Below the pieces are notes generated by a model. It saw only the letters and a program-made list of their open reading frames with translations. It did no database searches and had not been told where the DNA came from. 64,000 bases of DNA, taken from positions 7,765,001-7,829,000 of the forward strand of contig JACGWO010000006.1 of the NCBI GenBank assembly GCA_034509735.1, read 5' to 3'. The DNA comes from Sesamum alatum (lineage: Eukaryota; Streptophyta; Magnoliopsida; Lamiales; Pedaliaceae). The position numbers were made by a program, and so were the translations under genes. This document shows, in pieces, positions 1 to 10,379 of this stretch. Positions within the stretch are counted from its first letter, which is position 1; the number at the start of each line of letters is the position of its first letter.

Positions 1-344
1 CAGATTTAAAGTAACTAACACCCAACCGACTGACCGTACCATATATCGCTGAACATTTCAGGTTTACAGATACAATTTCAAAACTCGATCAACATAAAAA
101 AACATCCAAGGTTGCAATGAGGTTAAATCGATTCAATTTCGTGAAAAAAGGCACAACAAAAATTGAAAGGGTCAGACCAAAAACCAGCAAACAATCACGG
201 GACTCGTCTGTACTAACTCCAGTTACAGTTATATTATCAAATTTGTCCGCAAATCAATCTGAACTTGAAAAAGTAGAAGAAGAAACAACAAAAAATCGAA
301 TCTCTATCCCACAATAATAATAACAAACAAGCAAATAAACATAC
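1..344 (-). other. Intron following F-box exon 1
   Basis: On the minus strand the exon ends at 345 and is followed by GTATGTTT, a good splice donor. The stretch to the window edge is pyrimidine-rich and shows no acceptor followed by a phloem-protein-2 (Nictaba-like) reading frame. The remaining exons should therefore lie beyond position 1. Confidence 0.6.
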
Positions 345-635
345 CTTCAGGCCATCATCAATCAGAATCGGATGATCACATAGATGGAGGTAGATGTCCT
401 TCTTAGAACGCGATCCATCAAGCAACGAGTCGGAGCCGTCGACTGCGCGGGAAATGACGTCCCTATAGTCGGACGGCAAGAAGCGACTCCAAACGGCGTC
501 GGATTGGGAGGCCGCACGGAACATGGAGGCGACCACCGACATCCGGCAGGCGTCCTTAGGGCTGGTCAACGACAGCGCGTTAGCTATACAATCCTCCGGC
601 AACGCGTGTATATCACCGCAACTCTCCACCGCCAT
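345..635 (-). CDS. F-box protein, PP2-B-like, first exon only
   Basis: This is a 97-residue first exon starting at the ATG at 635. The N-terminal half is an F-box of the PP2-B type: residues 9-50 contain HALPEDCIANALSLTSPKDA and then the ACRMSVVASMFRAASQSDAV stretch, with VWSRFLPSDY after it. F-box proteins of this family dock on SKP1 in SCF ubiquitin ligases, and the missing C-terminal part is normally a phloem-lectin (Nictaba-like) domain that binds glycans. The exon ends in phase 0 after ILIDDGLK at a GTATGT donor, which matches the usual split of this family between F-box and lectin parts. The frame is intact. The gene is truncated by the window edge, so whether it is functional cannot be judged. 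The family call rests on the F-box and its flanks; the lectin part is not seen. Confidence 0.85.
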
Positions 636-681
636 TTTCTCTGTGTTTCTGCTGAAAGCGTTGAACAGATATCTTGGAAAC

Positions 682-711
682 TTTTATACTCCAGACCAGC
701 ACTATATATAG
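682..711 (-). promoter_or_regulatory. TATA boxes of the F-box gene
   Basis: Two candidate TATA elements precede the ATG at 635 on the minus strand. One reads TATAAAAG (682-689, about 47 bases upstream). The other reads CTATATATAG (702-711, about 67 bases upstream). The farther one leaves a more usual 5' leader. A long T-rich tract (736-763 on the plus strand) lies just beyond. Confidence 0.5.
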
Positions 712-790
712 GGAAGAGATGCGTCTGAATCCGCTTTTTTTCCTTTTTTTCTTTTTTTTTTTTACAATAGTTAACTCTAGAAAAGCATAC

Positions 791-1189
791 GCAAAATTAT
801 ACTTTTGGTCTCATAGGACCGGAAGTTCAACACTTTTGGTCCCATATTTCTTGAAATGACTAATTTAATTCTCAAATTAGAAATTTTTGACATTTTTAGT
901 CTCGCGCTTCCTAAAATAATCAATTTAGTCCCAAAACTGAGAATTTTCAACACATTTGGTCCCATTAGACGATTTCCGTCAAAAATATTAATGGCAAATA
1001 TCTCGCCGTTAGTGGGACCACATGTGTCGAAAATTCTCAATTTTGGGACTAAATTGATCATTTTAGGAAGCGCAGGATCAAAAAAATATCAAAAATTCTC
1101 AATTTTAGGACTAAATTGGTCATTTCAGGAAGTATGGGACCAAAAGTGTTGACCCCTTAATTCTATGGGACCAAAAGTATAATTTTACC
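791..1189. mobile_element. Foldback MITE with TTTTGGTCCC-type arms
   Basis: The two ends are inverted copies: AAAATTATACTTTTGGTC near 792 and its complement ending near 1188. Within the arms, motifs such as TTTTTGACA, GGGACTAAATT and AATTCTCAA recur in inverted order, so the strand can fold on itself almost end to end. The organisation resembles the Mutator-like palindromic MITEs elsewhere in this window, but I could not find a convincing target duplication here. The only open frames inside are by-products of the repeat. It sits about 150 bases upstream of the F-box start codon. Confidence 0.6.
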
Positions 1190-1817
1190 AAAAATAAAAT
1201 TCAATAACTATAAAAGAGGAATTTAATACTAAAATGAACGTCCAACTAATTAATAAATAAAAATTTTATTGTTAATGTACCTTATTTAATATATATTTTA
1301 GACATAAATTTTTATTGCTAAATGTATGAAGAAGTAAATTTCTTATATTAAATTATATAAATTATTTATAAAAATTTTATGTACTAATTAATTTGATTTT
1401 AATTTTTTTTCGTTGTAGAACCATTTCTTGTAGACCGTGTTTGGCTAAATTTATTTAAGAAAATCTATAAATACATAAATTTTATAGCATTTATTCTAAT
1501 TTTTTTAAATATTTAGATGAAATCAAATTATGAAATTTATAAAGTATTAGTAATGATACTTTTATAATAATAAAAAAAATAATTTAAGAAACTTTGAATT
1601 TTTTTAAAATTCTATTTGGATTGATGGATTTAGATTTGAACAAAAGATTTATAGAAAAGAATTTCAAATAACTCCAAATGAAAAGAATTTGAAATTTATC
1701 AAGATTCATCAAAATATAGTTCACGATTAAAATAAAATATTTTAAAATCCTTTAAATTTAGAATTATCCAAACGAATTCAAAAAAAATTATTATTAACTT
1801 ACATAAAATTATTTAAA
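1190..1817. other. AT-rich spacer with a decayed Tourist-like copy
   Basis: No gene is seen. Positions about 1608-1790 resemble the MITE at 3679-3896 (shared ATTTGGATTGATGGATTT start, AAAAGAATTTGAAAT centre, ATTATCCAAACGAATTC end) and are probably an older, eroded copy. The rest is low-complexity A/T sequence. Confidence 0.5.
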
Positions 1818-2229
1818 GGGTAAATTACATCTACCTCCTCTGAGGTTTGACATAATTACAAATACCCCTCATTGTTTGAAAAATTATAAATACCCCCTGA
1901 AGTTTGTAATTTTTAACCAAAGGCCTGAAATTGACCATTTTGTCCTTAAATTTTTTATTAAAATTGTAGAAAAATCACCCGAGACAAATTGCATTATTCT
2001 TCCCCTGTATAAAAAACTTAAGAAACCTCCCCTACACATTGTAGTCCAAAATTTTTTAAGAATTAAATAAAAAGTAATTTGTGCATAAGGGAATTTTGGT
2101 CAGTTTACCCATAAAAATAGGTTATTTGTTAGACGGTTACAAACCTCAGGGGAGTATTTATAATTTCTCAAACAACGAGGGATATTTGTAATTATGTCAA
2201 ACTTCAAGAAAAGTAGATATAATTTACCC
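1818..2229. mobile_element. Mutator-like MITE, GGGTAAATTACA family
   Basis: The terminal inverted repeats begin GGGTAAATTACATCTACCT and end AGATATAATTTACCC. The arms contain the repeated ACAAATACCCC/TATAAATACCCCC motifs in inverted order. The flanks carry a 9-base target duplication with one mismatch (TTATTTAAA on the left, ATATTTAAA on the right), which points to the Mutator superfamily. There is no transposase. Confidence 0.75.
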
Positions 2230-2811
2230 ATATTTAAAAGATTCATAAGTTTACACAAACGGCCCCTAATGGATTCGGTTTGATTCAAGGTCATTGTCCT
2301 TTACAGTAAGCAAATATTGCTTAAAGCCACTTATCATAGAAGTGATAGTTCTTTTTTGTTTTTTTTTGTTTTTTTTTTTTTTTTGTTTTAATCTAAAGCA
2401 ATTACGAAGAGTTAAGTACAAAAATCTTCGAAACCTCACCACGGAAGACTTCAAAGTTAGGTGAAATTATATAATCACTCTATGTTTCTTATAAAATTAC
2501 GAGGGTATTTCCTGAGAAATGTTGATGTAATTTACCTTAGTGAGCGTGCTTGTAAAATTTTAAATACGAAATGTACTTATAATTACAATTACAATATCAA
2601 AACGTATGTTTATAATTCACAAAAGATAAGGGAGTGCTTCTGGTATTAAATTTAGCTTCAGAGATGTCCATGTAATCAACCCGTAAAAACAAGTATATCA
2701 TATTATGATTTCAATTAAAAATTAACTTGAAAATATAATTGTTTGAAAATAGAACTTAAGTTAAAGTATTCTAAATGTATACTATTTGTAAAACTTTTTT
2801 TTAGCTTTTTT
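2230..2811. other. AT-rich spacer, T-rich tract
   Basis: No gene or element is recognised. It holds a long TTTTTGTTTTT tract around 2350-2390 and scattered AT-rich sequence. Confidence 0.5.
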
Positions 2812-3070
2812 GGGTAAATTACAGTGACACCCCCTGAAGTTAGGCCCAATTACACAAATACTCTCTGTCTTTGGTGAAATTACAGCTACACCCCCTGAGG
2901 TTGTAATTTTATTACAACTACACTCCCTATACAAAGGCAAAACTTATACTAATACCCCCTAAAAAACATTACACTAACACCGCTCAAAAGGTGTAGCCGT
3001 AATTTTGCAAAAGACAGGAGGTGCTTGTGTAATTGAGCCGAATCTCAAGAGGTGTCAATGTAATTTACCC
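2812..3070. mobile_element. Short MITE of the GGGTAAATTACA family
   Basis: The ends are GGGTAAATTACAGTGACAC and GTGTCAATGTAATTTACCC, and the centre is inverted around the CACCCCCTGA/CAAAGGC motifs. At 259 bases it is shorter than its relatives at 1818 and 7133. Both flanks are T runs, so a target duplication cannot be told from chance. A fragment of the same subfamily recurs near 57740-57870. Confidence 0.65.
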
Positions 3071-3542
3071 TTTTTTTATTAGTTTGACTTTGGGAAAATA
3101 TTAAAAGCGGAAAATACATTAAAATGAGGTAACTTAATGGTGTTGAATTGAATTTGTGGGCATAGGATAAGGAAGAAATTTTGGAATATTTCGTTCATAT
3201 ATATTATTAATGTATGGGATGAAAACTTAACGATGAAGGCTATGCTTTGATGCAAATAAGCATTTAATTTTCTTTCTTTCTTTCTTTGTCTTTTCCTTTT
3301 TTCTTTCACAAGAGAACAATAGAGAGAATAAATGAAAAGATACAAACTTTTGTGAATAAAAAAGTCTTGATATAAAGAAGAGAGAAAAAGAAGCATGTCT
3401 CCCAACTCATACACACACAGTATTCTCTCTCTCTCACACACACATGTGTGTATATATATTCTAATTAAGTTTTGAGATACTTAATTGATTAGAATCTCAT
3501 AAAATATAGATTTGTCTATTATATAATAATTGATTCTTGATA
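3071..3542. other. Spacer with CT, CA and TA simple repeats
   Basis: No gene is supported. A polypyrimidine TTTCTTTCTTTC tract lies near 3275, and a CTCTCTCTCACACACACA/TATATATA composite microsatellite lies at about 3424-3458. The open frame spanning this stretch on the minus strand is low-complexity and not coding. Confidence 0.5.
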
Positions 3543-3678
3543 CCTATAAATTATCGCAAATCCGTCGAACATCCGTTGCAAATTCCGTCTGTATTTTTTC
3601 AGTTATGCATTCGAGGCATTCATCAGCTTTGTCAAGTAATTTGTGATGGATTTGGCGACCATTGTCTTAAAATTTTTA

Positions 3679-3896
3679 GGGTGTATTTAGATTGATAGAT
3701 TTGGATTGAAGGAAGGATTTGGAGAAAGGATTTCAAATGACTCCATTTGAAAAGAATTTGAAATCCGTCCATATTTATCAAAATATTATTCAAAATTGGA
3801 ATGGAAGGATTTGAAATCCTTTAAATTTGAAATTATCCAAACAAATTCAAAGGATTTGATATGAAGGATTTGAAATCCATCAATCCAAATGTAACC
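3679..3896. mobile_element. Tourist-like (PIF/Harbinger) MITE with TTA duplication
   Basis: The 218-base element has inverted ends (GGGTGTATTTAGATTGATAG and the complement of GGTTACATTTGGATTGATGG). It is flanked by TTA on both sides (3676-3678 and 3897-3899), the duplication used by PIF/Harbinger elements. The inner arms repeat GGATTTGAAATC in inverted order. It is inserted in the CACTA-like remnant. Confidence 0.7.
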
Positions 3897-4111
3897 TTAC
3901 TTATTTATGGAGGAGTTTGTGACGGAATTTATGACAGAAGTTATAATATTATTGTTGAAATGGCAATGGAAAAATGACATTAAATCCATCCTAACACGTG
4001 TTAAAACTTGCAATATAGGCGAAATTGTTGCAAATACATCATAAATTAGGACGGATTTCACAATGATTTTGCAATGTACTCCACCCATCTAGATTATTCA
4101 TTTTGATCTCA

Positions 4112-4420
4112 CACTAAAAAAAATTAAATATTTAACCATGATTAATTGTCATGGTTAAAAATAAATAGCCATAGTGAATAGTCATTCACCACAGTAATTG
4201 AATGTGGTATTTGCGAGTGTGGCTAAAACATTCGCCATGGCTGAAAGTTATGGCAAAAACATTTGTCACAGCTCATAATCATGGCAACAAGAGTTTTCAT
4301 AGTAGATAATCTAGTTTTTTGCAACGATTTTTGTTTAACCATAGTTAATAATAATTATTTACTATGATTTTAGTCCGTAGCCAATAAATTTAATAGCCAA
4401 TAGTAAATTTTCTTCTAGTT
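4112..4420. mobile_element. CACTA MITE with TCA duplication
   Basis: The element starts CACTAAAAAAAATT and ends AATTTTCTTCTAGTT, with the 3-base duplication TCA on each side. The interior is built from inverted and direct repeats of AACCATG, GCCATGG, TGGCTA and AACAT. It is closely related to the copy at 57448-57730. Confidence 0.8.
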
Positions 4421-4700
4421 TCATCACTCGTCCTAAAATGTTTCAAAACTTGCGACATGTATAAGCATCATTGACTACGAACTCCACCCTTCCAAGTATA
4501 TTCATCTCAATTTCATCACAAAGTCATCCCAAATTCGTCACAAGTTTGCGACAACATATACCAGTAGCAAAACCCGTTCCTAATCCCGGACGAAATGCAT
4601 GCAATTCGTGACATTTTTTGCGACGTCTTGTTTTTTCTTTTCTTTTTTTTCTTTTTTGTGCTAATTCCCCACCTCCTTTGCGACGGTTTTTGTTACAAGT

Positions 4701-5359
4701 ATGCCATCACAAGGTTCGTCAACCTTTTGTGATATCTTGTTGCACATGTTGATTATCCGTCCCAAAGTATTTATCGGTCTAGAAAGCCACCGTTATTTAT
4801 TTATTTATTTATTTTTGGTATGGGAAGAAATAAATGCAACAATCTCATTTTTATTTTTATTTTGCTTTTGTCTACTTTTTTTTAGAGTCATTTAGGAGCA
4901 TCTTATTTGAAATTTGTTACTTATATTAATTTTCTTTATTTATTTATCATCTTAAATCATTTATTCCCATTTATTATAGATTTGTAACGCGCACATTGAA
5001 AGGGATTTGGACTTAATATCTCAAGTGTGCGCACATGTCATTTGTCATTGAAAAGGTATTTGGTCATAATACAAGTTTAGGTGAGCTAATTTTAAATATT
5101 TTAAAACTTCAATATTCAAAGTTGGTACAATAAATAAAAAAATTATATGAGATCATATTGCTCTTCCCAGAACAATATTACTCTGACACTCCTCCCGACA
5201 ATATTTGGTGAGTCCAAATCACCATCAGGTGTATTTAGGTCCATAAAAAATTAGATATATGTTTGAAATAGGGGCATTTTGAGATTTTCAAAGATATTTT
5301 TAGTTGACATCAACATTTTTTTTTTCAGGTTGAATGATGCAGGAGGAGGTATAAACATA
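4701..5359. other. Spacer without recognisable features
   Basis: The sequence is AT-rich, with a TTTATTTATTTATTTA run near 4796-4815. I see no coding frame, element ends or RNA gene. Confidence 0.4.
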
Positions 5360-5850
5360 AGAGTTAATAACACTTAAATCTCTTATGAAAATGTGAAGTT
5401 ACACTTTCTCCCAAAAAGGTTTTAAAATTATACTTACACCCCATCAAAAGATCCTCCATTTACACTCGACTCCCTTCTATGTGAGTTTGAACGAAAAATG
5501 TTTACGTCAGTAAAAAAACTTACATAAATTTTTAATTTTATCCCTCATTTAATATTCTTATGTATATTTTTGTACTTATAAGGTGATAAATATAACGTAT
5601 ATCTAGAGAGTGAGGTTAACATTATTACATTTTCTCTCTTATAAGTACAAAATTATCACATGAGATGTTAAATAAGGGACAAAATTGAAATTCAATTTAA
5701 ATTTTTTTGCTAACGTCAGTATTTTTCGTCAAAATTCTAAGGAAATGGGATCAGATGTAAATGGTGAATTTTCGGAAGGGGCGTAAGTATAATTCTGAAA
5801 CTTTTTTACGGATTTGCTTTTTCAAAAGGGGTCAAAGTGTGGTTAACCCT
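5360..5850. mobile_element. Foldback element of about 490 bases
   Basis: The left arm (AGTTAATAACACTT, CTTACACCCC, CCATTTACA, CGAAAAATGTTTACGTCAG) is matched in inverted order by the right arm (CTGACGTCAG-like centre, TGTAAATGG, GGGGCGTAAG, AAGTGTGGTTAAC). There is no coding sequence and no certain target duplication. It is probably a non-autonomous DNA element of the same broad class as the Mutator-like MITEs. Confidence 0.6.
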
Positions 5851-6307
5851 AAATATAATGATGCTAATGTTTTTTATAAGTGTATGTGTAATTATACAGT
5901 AAAACATGGGTAGTTTGTATAACTTCACTGCAACTCAGTAGATTTTCGAGTAATTATCTCCGATATTTCGGACACATTTCGAACACGGAATAGGAATACA
6001 TAAGGAGTGGTTCTCTTGAGTGCTAAGTTGAATTAGGAACTTGTTGTGTAGCTGTAAATAGAGTGATATGATAGCTTAGCAGCTAAGGCTTTTCACAGCT
6101 TATTACTTATATTTGCTTAACCCTTTTGCTTTCCCACACATACACTTTCTTTCATCTTATAATATATAGAAAAAAAAAACAAAGAGGTCAAAATTAACAT
6201 GTAATAAATAGATATCAGAACAGAAATTCGACTAAGTAAACAAGATAAAGAAAGCTTAATTGAATTTAAGCGAAAAGCCAAAGAAAAAGCAGGAGCTGCT
6301 ACTGCTG
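5851..6307. other. Unassigned spacer
   Basis: No open frame or repeat stands out. The composition is slightly less AT-rich than its surroundings, so this could be host intergenic sequence. Confidence 0.35.
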
Positions 6308-6317
6308 CGATCTGAGC

Positions 6318-6703
6318 GGGAAAATTGTATTTTACGTCCTATAATTTATACTGTTTGTGATTTTGGTCCTATTAAATTTTGACGTAGCAATTTTAGTCCC
6401 ATAAGTTCACAAATATTGCAATTTTAGTCCTATTGATGAAGTCCGTTAAAATTTTAACGGAATGAGCACGTGCATGGGACTAAAATTGCAACGTTTTCTG
6501 AACTTGTGGGACTAAAATTGCAATATTTGTGGATTTATAGGACTAAAATTGCAACGTTCTTTCGTTAAAATTTAATGAATTTTGTTAATGGGACTAAAAT
6601 TACAATGTTTGTGGATTTACGGAACTAAAATTGCTACGTCAAAAATTAATAGGACCAAAATTATAAATAATGTAAGTTATGCGATGTAAAATATAATTTT
6701 TCT
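6318..6703. mobile_element. Mutator-like palindromic MITE with exact 10-base duplication
   Basis: The flanks carry CGATCTGAGC at 6308-6317 and again at 6704-6713, an exact target duplication of 9-10 bases as made by Mutator-type transposases. The ends are GGGAAAATTGTATTTTAC and its approximate complement. The interior is an almost complete palindrome built from inverted TTTTAGTCC/GGACTAAAA units. It has no coding capacity. Confidence 0.85.
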
Positions 6704-6713
6704 CGATCTGAGC

Positions 6714-7123
6714 TAAGAAAAAGCTGATGATAGCCAAACTTTAGGGTTTCCAAAAGTTGGTTTTGTATGGGAGACACGTCAATCCCTCATGGAATGATTC
6801 AATACAAACTTTAATTCACCCTATAGTTTAAGAAAAAGAAAATCTAATCTAAAAGTTATAAAGGAGAAAAAAGTGTTTTTAATGCTCTAATTAAAGATTC
6901 CAAAGTCGTATGATGGAGCGTTCGCGCTCGAGCATTTCTGAGTTTATGAGGGAATGCAGTAAGAACGCTACTGCTCTTCTAGCGTTGAAGATTCGGCTGC
7001 AAACCTTCTTTTGATATGATCTTTCTCCTTATTCCATTTTGATTGGAAGCGTTAAAAATTGAGAGAATCATCGAAGAATTCTTCTAGAATATTTTAAGAA
7101 TTCAAAGTTGATGAAGTAATAGT
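6714..7123. other. Unassigned spacer
   Basis: No gene is seen. The stretch holds AAAAAGCTGATGATAGCC next to the preceding element and otherwise shows no pattern I can support. Confidence 0.35.
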
Positions 7124-7132
7124 TTATTTTTT

Positions 7133-7527
7133 GGGTAAATTACATTTACCTCCCCTAAGATTTGGCATAATTACAAATACCCCCTCGTTGTTTGAAAAAT
7201 TATAAATACCCCCCTGAGGTTTGTAATCGTCTAACAAATAACTCATTTCCATCCATTTTTATAGGTGAACTGACCAAAATGCCCTTATGCATTTTATTTA
7301 ATTTTTAAATTTTTTTGAATTTTTTTGGACTATGATGTGTAGGGAGAGGTTCTTAAAGTTTTTTACACAGAGGAGTTAATAATGCAATTTGCCTCGGCTG
7401 ATTTTTTCTGCAATTTAACTAAATCAAGGGCAAAATTGTCAATTTTAGGCATTTTCTTGAAAATTACAAACCTCAAGGGGTATTTGTAATTATGCCAAAC
7501 CTCAGGGAAGGTAGATCTAATTTACCC
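7133..7527. mobile_element. Mutator-like MITE, GGGTAAATTACA family, exact 9-base duplication
   Basis: The duplication TTATTTTTT occurs at 7124-7132 and again directly after the right end. The terminal repeats are GGGTAAATTACATTTACCTC and its complement, and the arms match the copy at 1818-2229 closely (ACAAATACCCC, TTTGAAAAATTATAAATACC). This copy gives the best evidence for the superfamily. Confidence 0.88.
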
Positions 7528-7536
7528 TTATTTTTT

Positions 7537-8211
7537 TAGTGAATTTCTATAATAGAATTTGCAGGTATTTAAAAAAAAAAAAGTTGAATAGACTGGACAG
7601 GTTTTAAATAGAAAACTATGAGATTTAGCCCACAAAAATACGCTAACATCCTATTACTTGGTAAAATATGAGGCATAAATGATAACTGCAAAAAATATAA
7701 AAATTAATTCAAATCAATTGAAAAATGAAAAAAAGGTCGGAACAATGATTGAAATAATAGAATTTCACTATGAGCGATGGCCCTGGTGATACGAGTGATG
7801 ATAGATAGGCTACATTAGATAGTACGTAGGTTTGACAGTTCTCAAAATGTTGTAGTATACATTTTTTAATGAATAAAGTGATCGATGTATTTATATTGGA
7901 TTGATATTAAGTAGTAATAAATTAAAAAAAAAATTGTAAACACTTTATATCATTATCGACTATTAATAATCATGACGTGAAGTAAAATTGGATAAATAGC
8001 CGTTGACAATGAGATGTGTAGTAGATTCGATGGAGATGGAAAATGTCAATTTGACTTAGAGGGTTGGTCAATAAATAAATATTTTATAATATATTGCGTG
8101 AGAATACTTTTTATTTTTCTATGTAAAATAAAATTTTAGTTTTATTAGATTGAAATAGTATTTTTTAACTTTTACTCTAGTTTAATCATTTTTTGACAAT
8201 GATATTTTTCT
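7537..8211. other. AT-rich spacer
   Basis: I see no element ends, coding frame or RNA gene here. Confidence 0.4.
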
Positions 8212-8507
8212 ATGGCTTAAATGTATTTTGGTCCCGTAACTTAGGTTATTTGGCATTTCGGTCCTTTAATTTTCTAGGGTAATATTTTGGCCCTATATCT
8301 TTTTAATTTTCGTAATTTTAGTCTTTTTTCTGTCGGAGTTTACCCTTATCGCCGGAAAAATTCATGTGCCTCTCACGTGACATTTTAAATTTAAGACTTT
8401 TGTTCCTATTGGTCCATTTCTGGCAGCATTTTTCTCTTTTAACTTTTTAGAGTAGCATTTTGGTTCTCATCTTTTTAATTTTCGCGATTTCAGTCCTTTT
8501 CTCGTCG
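8212..8507. mobile_element. One-sided fragments of a TTTTGGTCC-family MITE
   Basis: Two direct, diverged copies of one arm are present (8220-8345 and 8430-8507). Each contains a TTTTGGTCC/TTTTGGTTC start, CATCTTTTTAATTTTCG and a TCGTCGGAG-like end. The complementary arm is missing, so this looks like a deleted or rearranged palindrome. Confidence 0.45.
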
Positions 8508-8620
8508 GAGATTAAATGAAAACTCTTGGTGTAGTGCCTTTTTATGTTCCTAATCTTAATTAGGTCTTCATAATCCACATAAGAATGATTGTGGAGTTTT
8601 GTAACTCCATTCTGTTTCAC
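8508..8620 (-). mobile_element. Copia LTR fragment related to the LTR at 12892-13665
   Basis: Positions 8508-8595 match 13294-13380 nearly base for base (ATTAAATGAAAACTCTTG, GTAGTGCCTTTTTATGTTCC, TAGGTCTTCATAATCCACAT). After that the two copies differ by a small inversion: here GTGGAGTTTTGTAACTCC, there GGAGTTACAAAACTC. It is an isolated piece of a copia LTR family. Confidence 0.65.
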
Positions 8621-8697
8621 TGTGACGTACGGTGTGGACTGGGGGTTTTGGAGGAAATTGGAATTGATTGGTCGATACAAAATCATTTTTTGAGTTG

Positions 8698-8938
8698 GAA
8701 GCGATGAATTTTATTAATTAAAATAAAGCGATTACAATCAGTTCTGTCAGTATCAATATTGGACAGAGACAAATACAACAATCATATCGACAATATCACA
8801 GAAACTAACATCTTGCTATTACATCAACAAATAAAGCTACTATACAGTAGAAACAAATCATCCCACGCAGGGAATTCAAACCCATGACCTTTAAAATCAT
8901 AGACCTCAACTTCGCTAACTGAGCTAAGTCTCATTGAC
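8698..8938 (-). mobile_element. tRNA-derived SINE
   Basis: Read on the minus strand, the 5' end (near 8938) has an A-box-like TTAGCTCAGTTAGCG. About 35 bases on there is a B-box-like GGGTTTGAATTCC. This is the internal Pol III promoter layout of a tRNA-related head. The body and the AT-rich tail (complement of AAGCGATGAATTTTATTAAT) are shared with a second copy at 44086-44320. The two copies are about a third diverged and both are on the minus strand. I do not recognise the family by name. Confidence 0.65.
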
Positions 8939-10365
8939 GCTGATGTGAAATCTTATTCATTAAAAATAATCACATCAATAAAATACTTTGTAAAATAAAA
9001 CAGTTAAACTACTAGCTTCGTAATACGATATTCCAGCCCAAAACTAATCCTAGTATTCCAGGCCCAATAGTTTCTCTCTCCGTCTTTCACAAAATACTGC
9101 TACTAAAAGCCTAAAAAAGCTCTCTTTGTTTCCCTCCTTTCACTTCAACAAAATCATAAGGATTCGTTTAGTTCAAATGAAATAAAAGGGGAAGTGAAAA
9201 GGAGAGGGGGAAGGGGAGAGAAAGAATAATAGTTTTTCTTCAAGTTGTTTGGTATGATTGGAAGGATAGTAAATATCAATTACTTTCCCTTATTTGGTAC
9301 GAGAAAATTAGATTTAGAAGAAAAGACTAATTTTTGTAATTTTACAGTTTAACCATTTCTCTTCATTTTGTATTCGAAAATAAACAAGTTAATATTATAC
9401 TATTATCAAATATTTAAAAACTTTAGTAATAAAAATATATATCAAATAAGAACAATAATATTTTTTATTAATAAAAATATTCATCAAAACGAATATTGTT
9501 CATTTATTCTAAACTATTCAATTTAAATAAAATAAAAATTACTCGTGCCAACGGCGGGAAGAGGGAACACGATTAAAGGAAAGGATTATTCAATCAAGAT
9601 TAATAGCAAATTAGCAATATAAAATTCTAAAAAATCACAAATGCAAAGTATGTTCACCGGATTGTTGACTTCGACGTACTAGTTTTTCCAACGATTTGAT
9701 TATTTTTCTCTGGCGATTATGTACGGTATTATCAGGGGGTATGAGAAAAAAATTGGAGGAAAATATATATACATATGTGGGCAATAGAGTAAATAAAAAT
9801 AAAATATGTATTTTTTTATATTTTTGGCCTTATAAAACCACTTTTCTGCTCAATTTCGGACGGAAGCGAAATTGGATTCCGAAGGGATTTCATATACATC
9901 CAGTTTTACTACCCCTCCATCTCTTCCTCCAAACTAAATATTAAACTTTTTCTTATACATCCACTTTTCTTCCCAACCAAACATACTCTAAATCAGTTCT
10001 CTAATCCATCTCCAAGCTTGTGTTTTTAATGAAGTTGAAGTTGCCACAGTCTCAACCCATTTAGGGTTGTTGATGAATTTTTTGATTGGTTCGTATTTAT
10101 TTGGCTAGTTAGTTTGGGACTTCACACGCGCCAGTTCTTGGCAGTGTGTTTTTCATTTGGTTACAATTGTATCTTGAAGCACGGCTACAAATTCGTTCGT
10201 TATTAGGGTTTTGTTACTAGGACCGTGCTATGATCTGAGTTTCATCTTTTCTATGTTTTTGGGCTTGTTTTCATCTAAAAGTAGAAATCCGTTATATGTT
10301 CCAAGTTCCCTAGTCCTTCTTAGTCCCTCCACATTAGAACAAATGTGAGAAACACAATAGTATTT
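8939..10365. other. Spacer, possible degenerate foldback element
   Basis: No gene is supported. Positions about 9166-9990 may be an eroded hAT-like foldback (left ATTCGTTTAGTTC, right complement of GTATGTTTGGTTG), but the arms are weak and there is no duplication. The stretch 10020-10365 shows nothing I can assign. Confidence 0.3.
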
Positions 10366-10379
10366 AATACCCAAGAACT

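Larger units (their letters stand above)
3543..4700. mobile_element. CACTA-type remnant with GTCGCAAA/GTCACAAA subterminal repeats
   Basis: Short motifs of the type CCGTCGAA, CCGTTGCAAA, TTTGCGACG, CGTCACAAG and their complements recur many times before, between and after two smaller insertions (3679-3896 and 4112-4420). Dense short repeats of this kind in both orientations are characteristic of CACTA subterminal regions. The same vocabulary appears at 53940-54350. No transposase frame remains and the outer ends are not defined. Confidence 0.4.

Noticed and set aside
237..344. Extension of the F-box frame past its exon to 237
   Set aside because: The added residues are hydrophobic low-complexity text after a good GTATGT donor, so it is intron.
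3079..3441. 120-codon minus-strand frame
   Set aside because: It spans CT/CA microsatellites and AT-rich DNA, with no domain or coding character.
8880..8938. A true tRNA gene at the SINE head
   Set aside because: The A and B boxes are there, but a cloverleaf with acceptor and anticodon stems cannot be formed convincingly, and the following body is shared with another dispersed copy.
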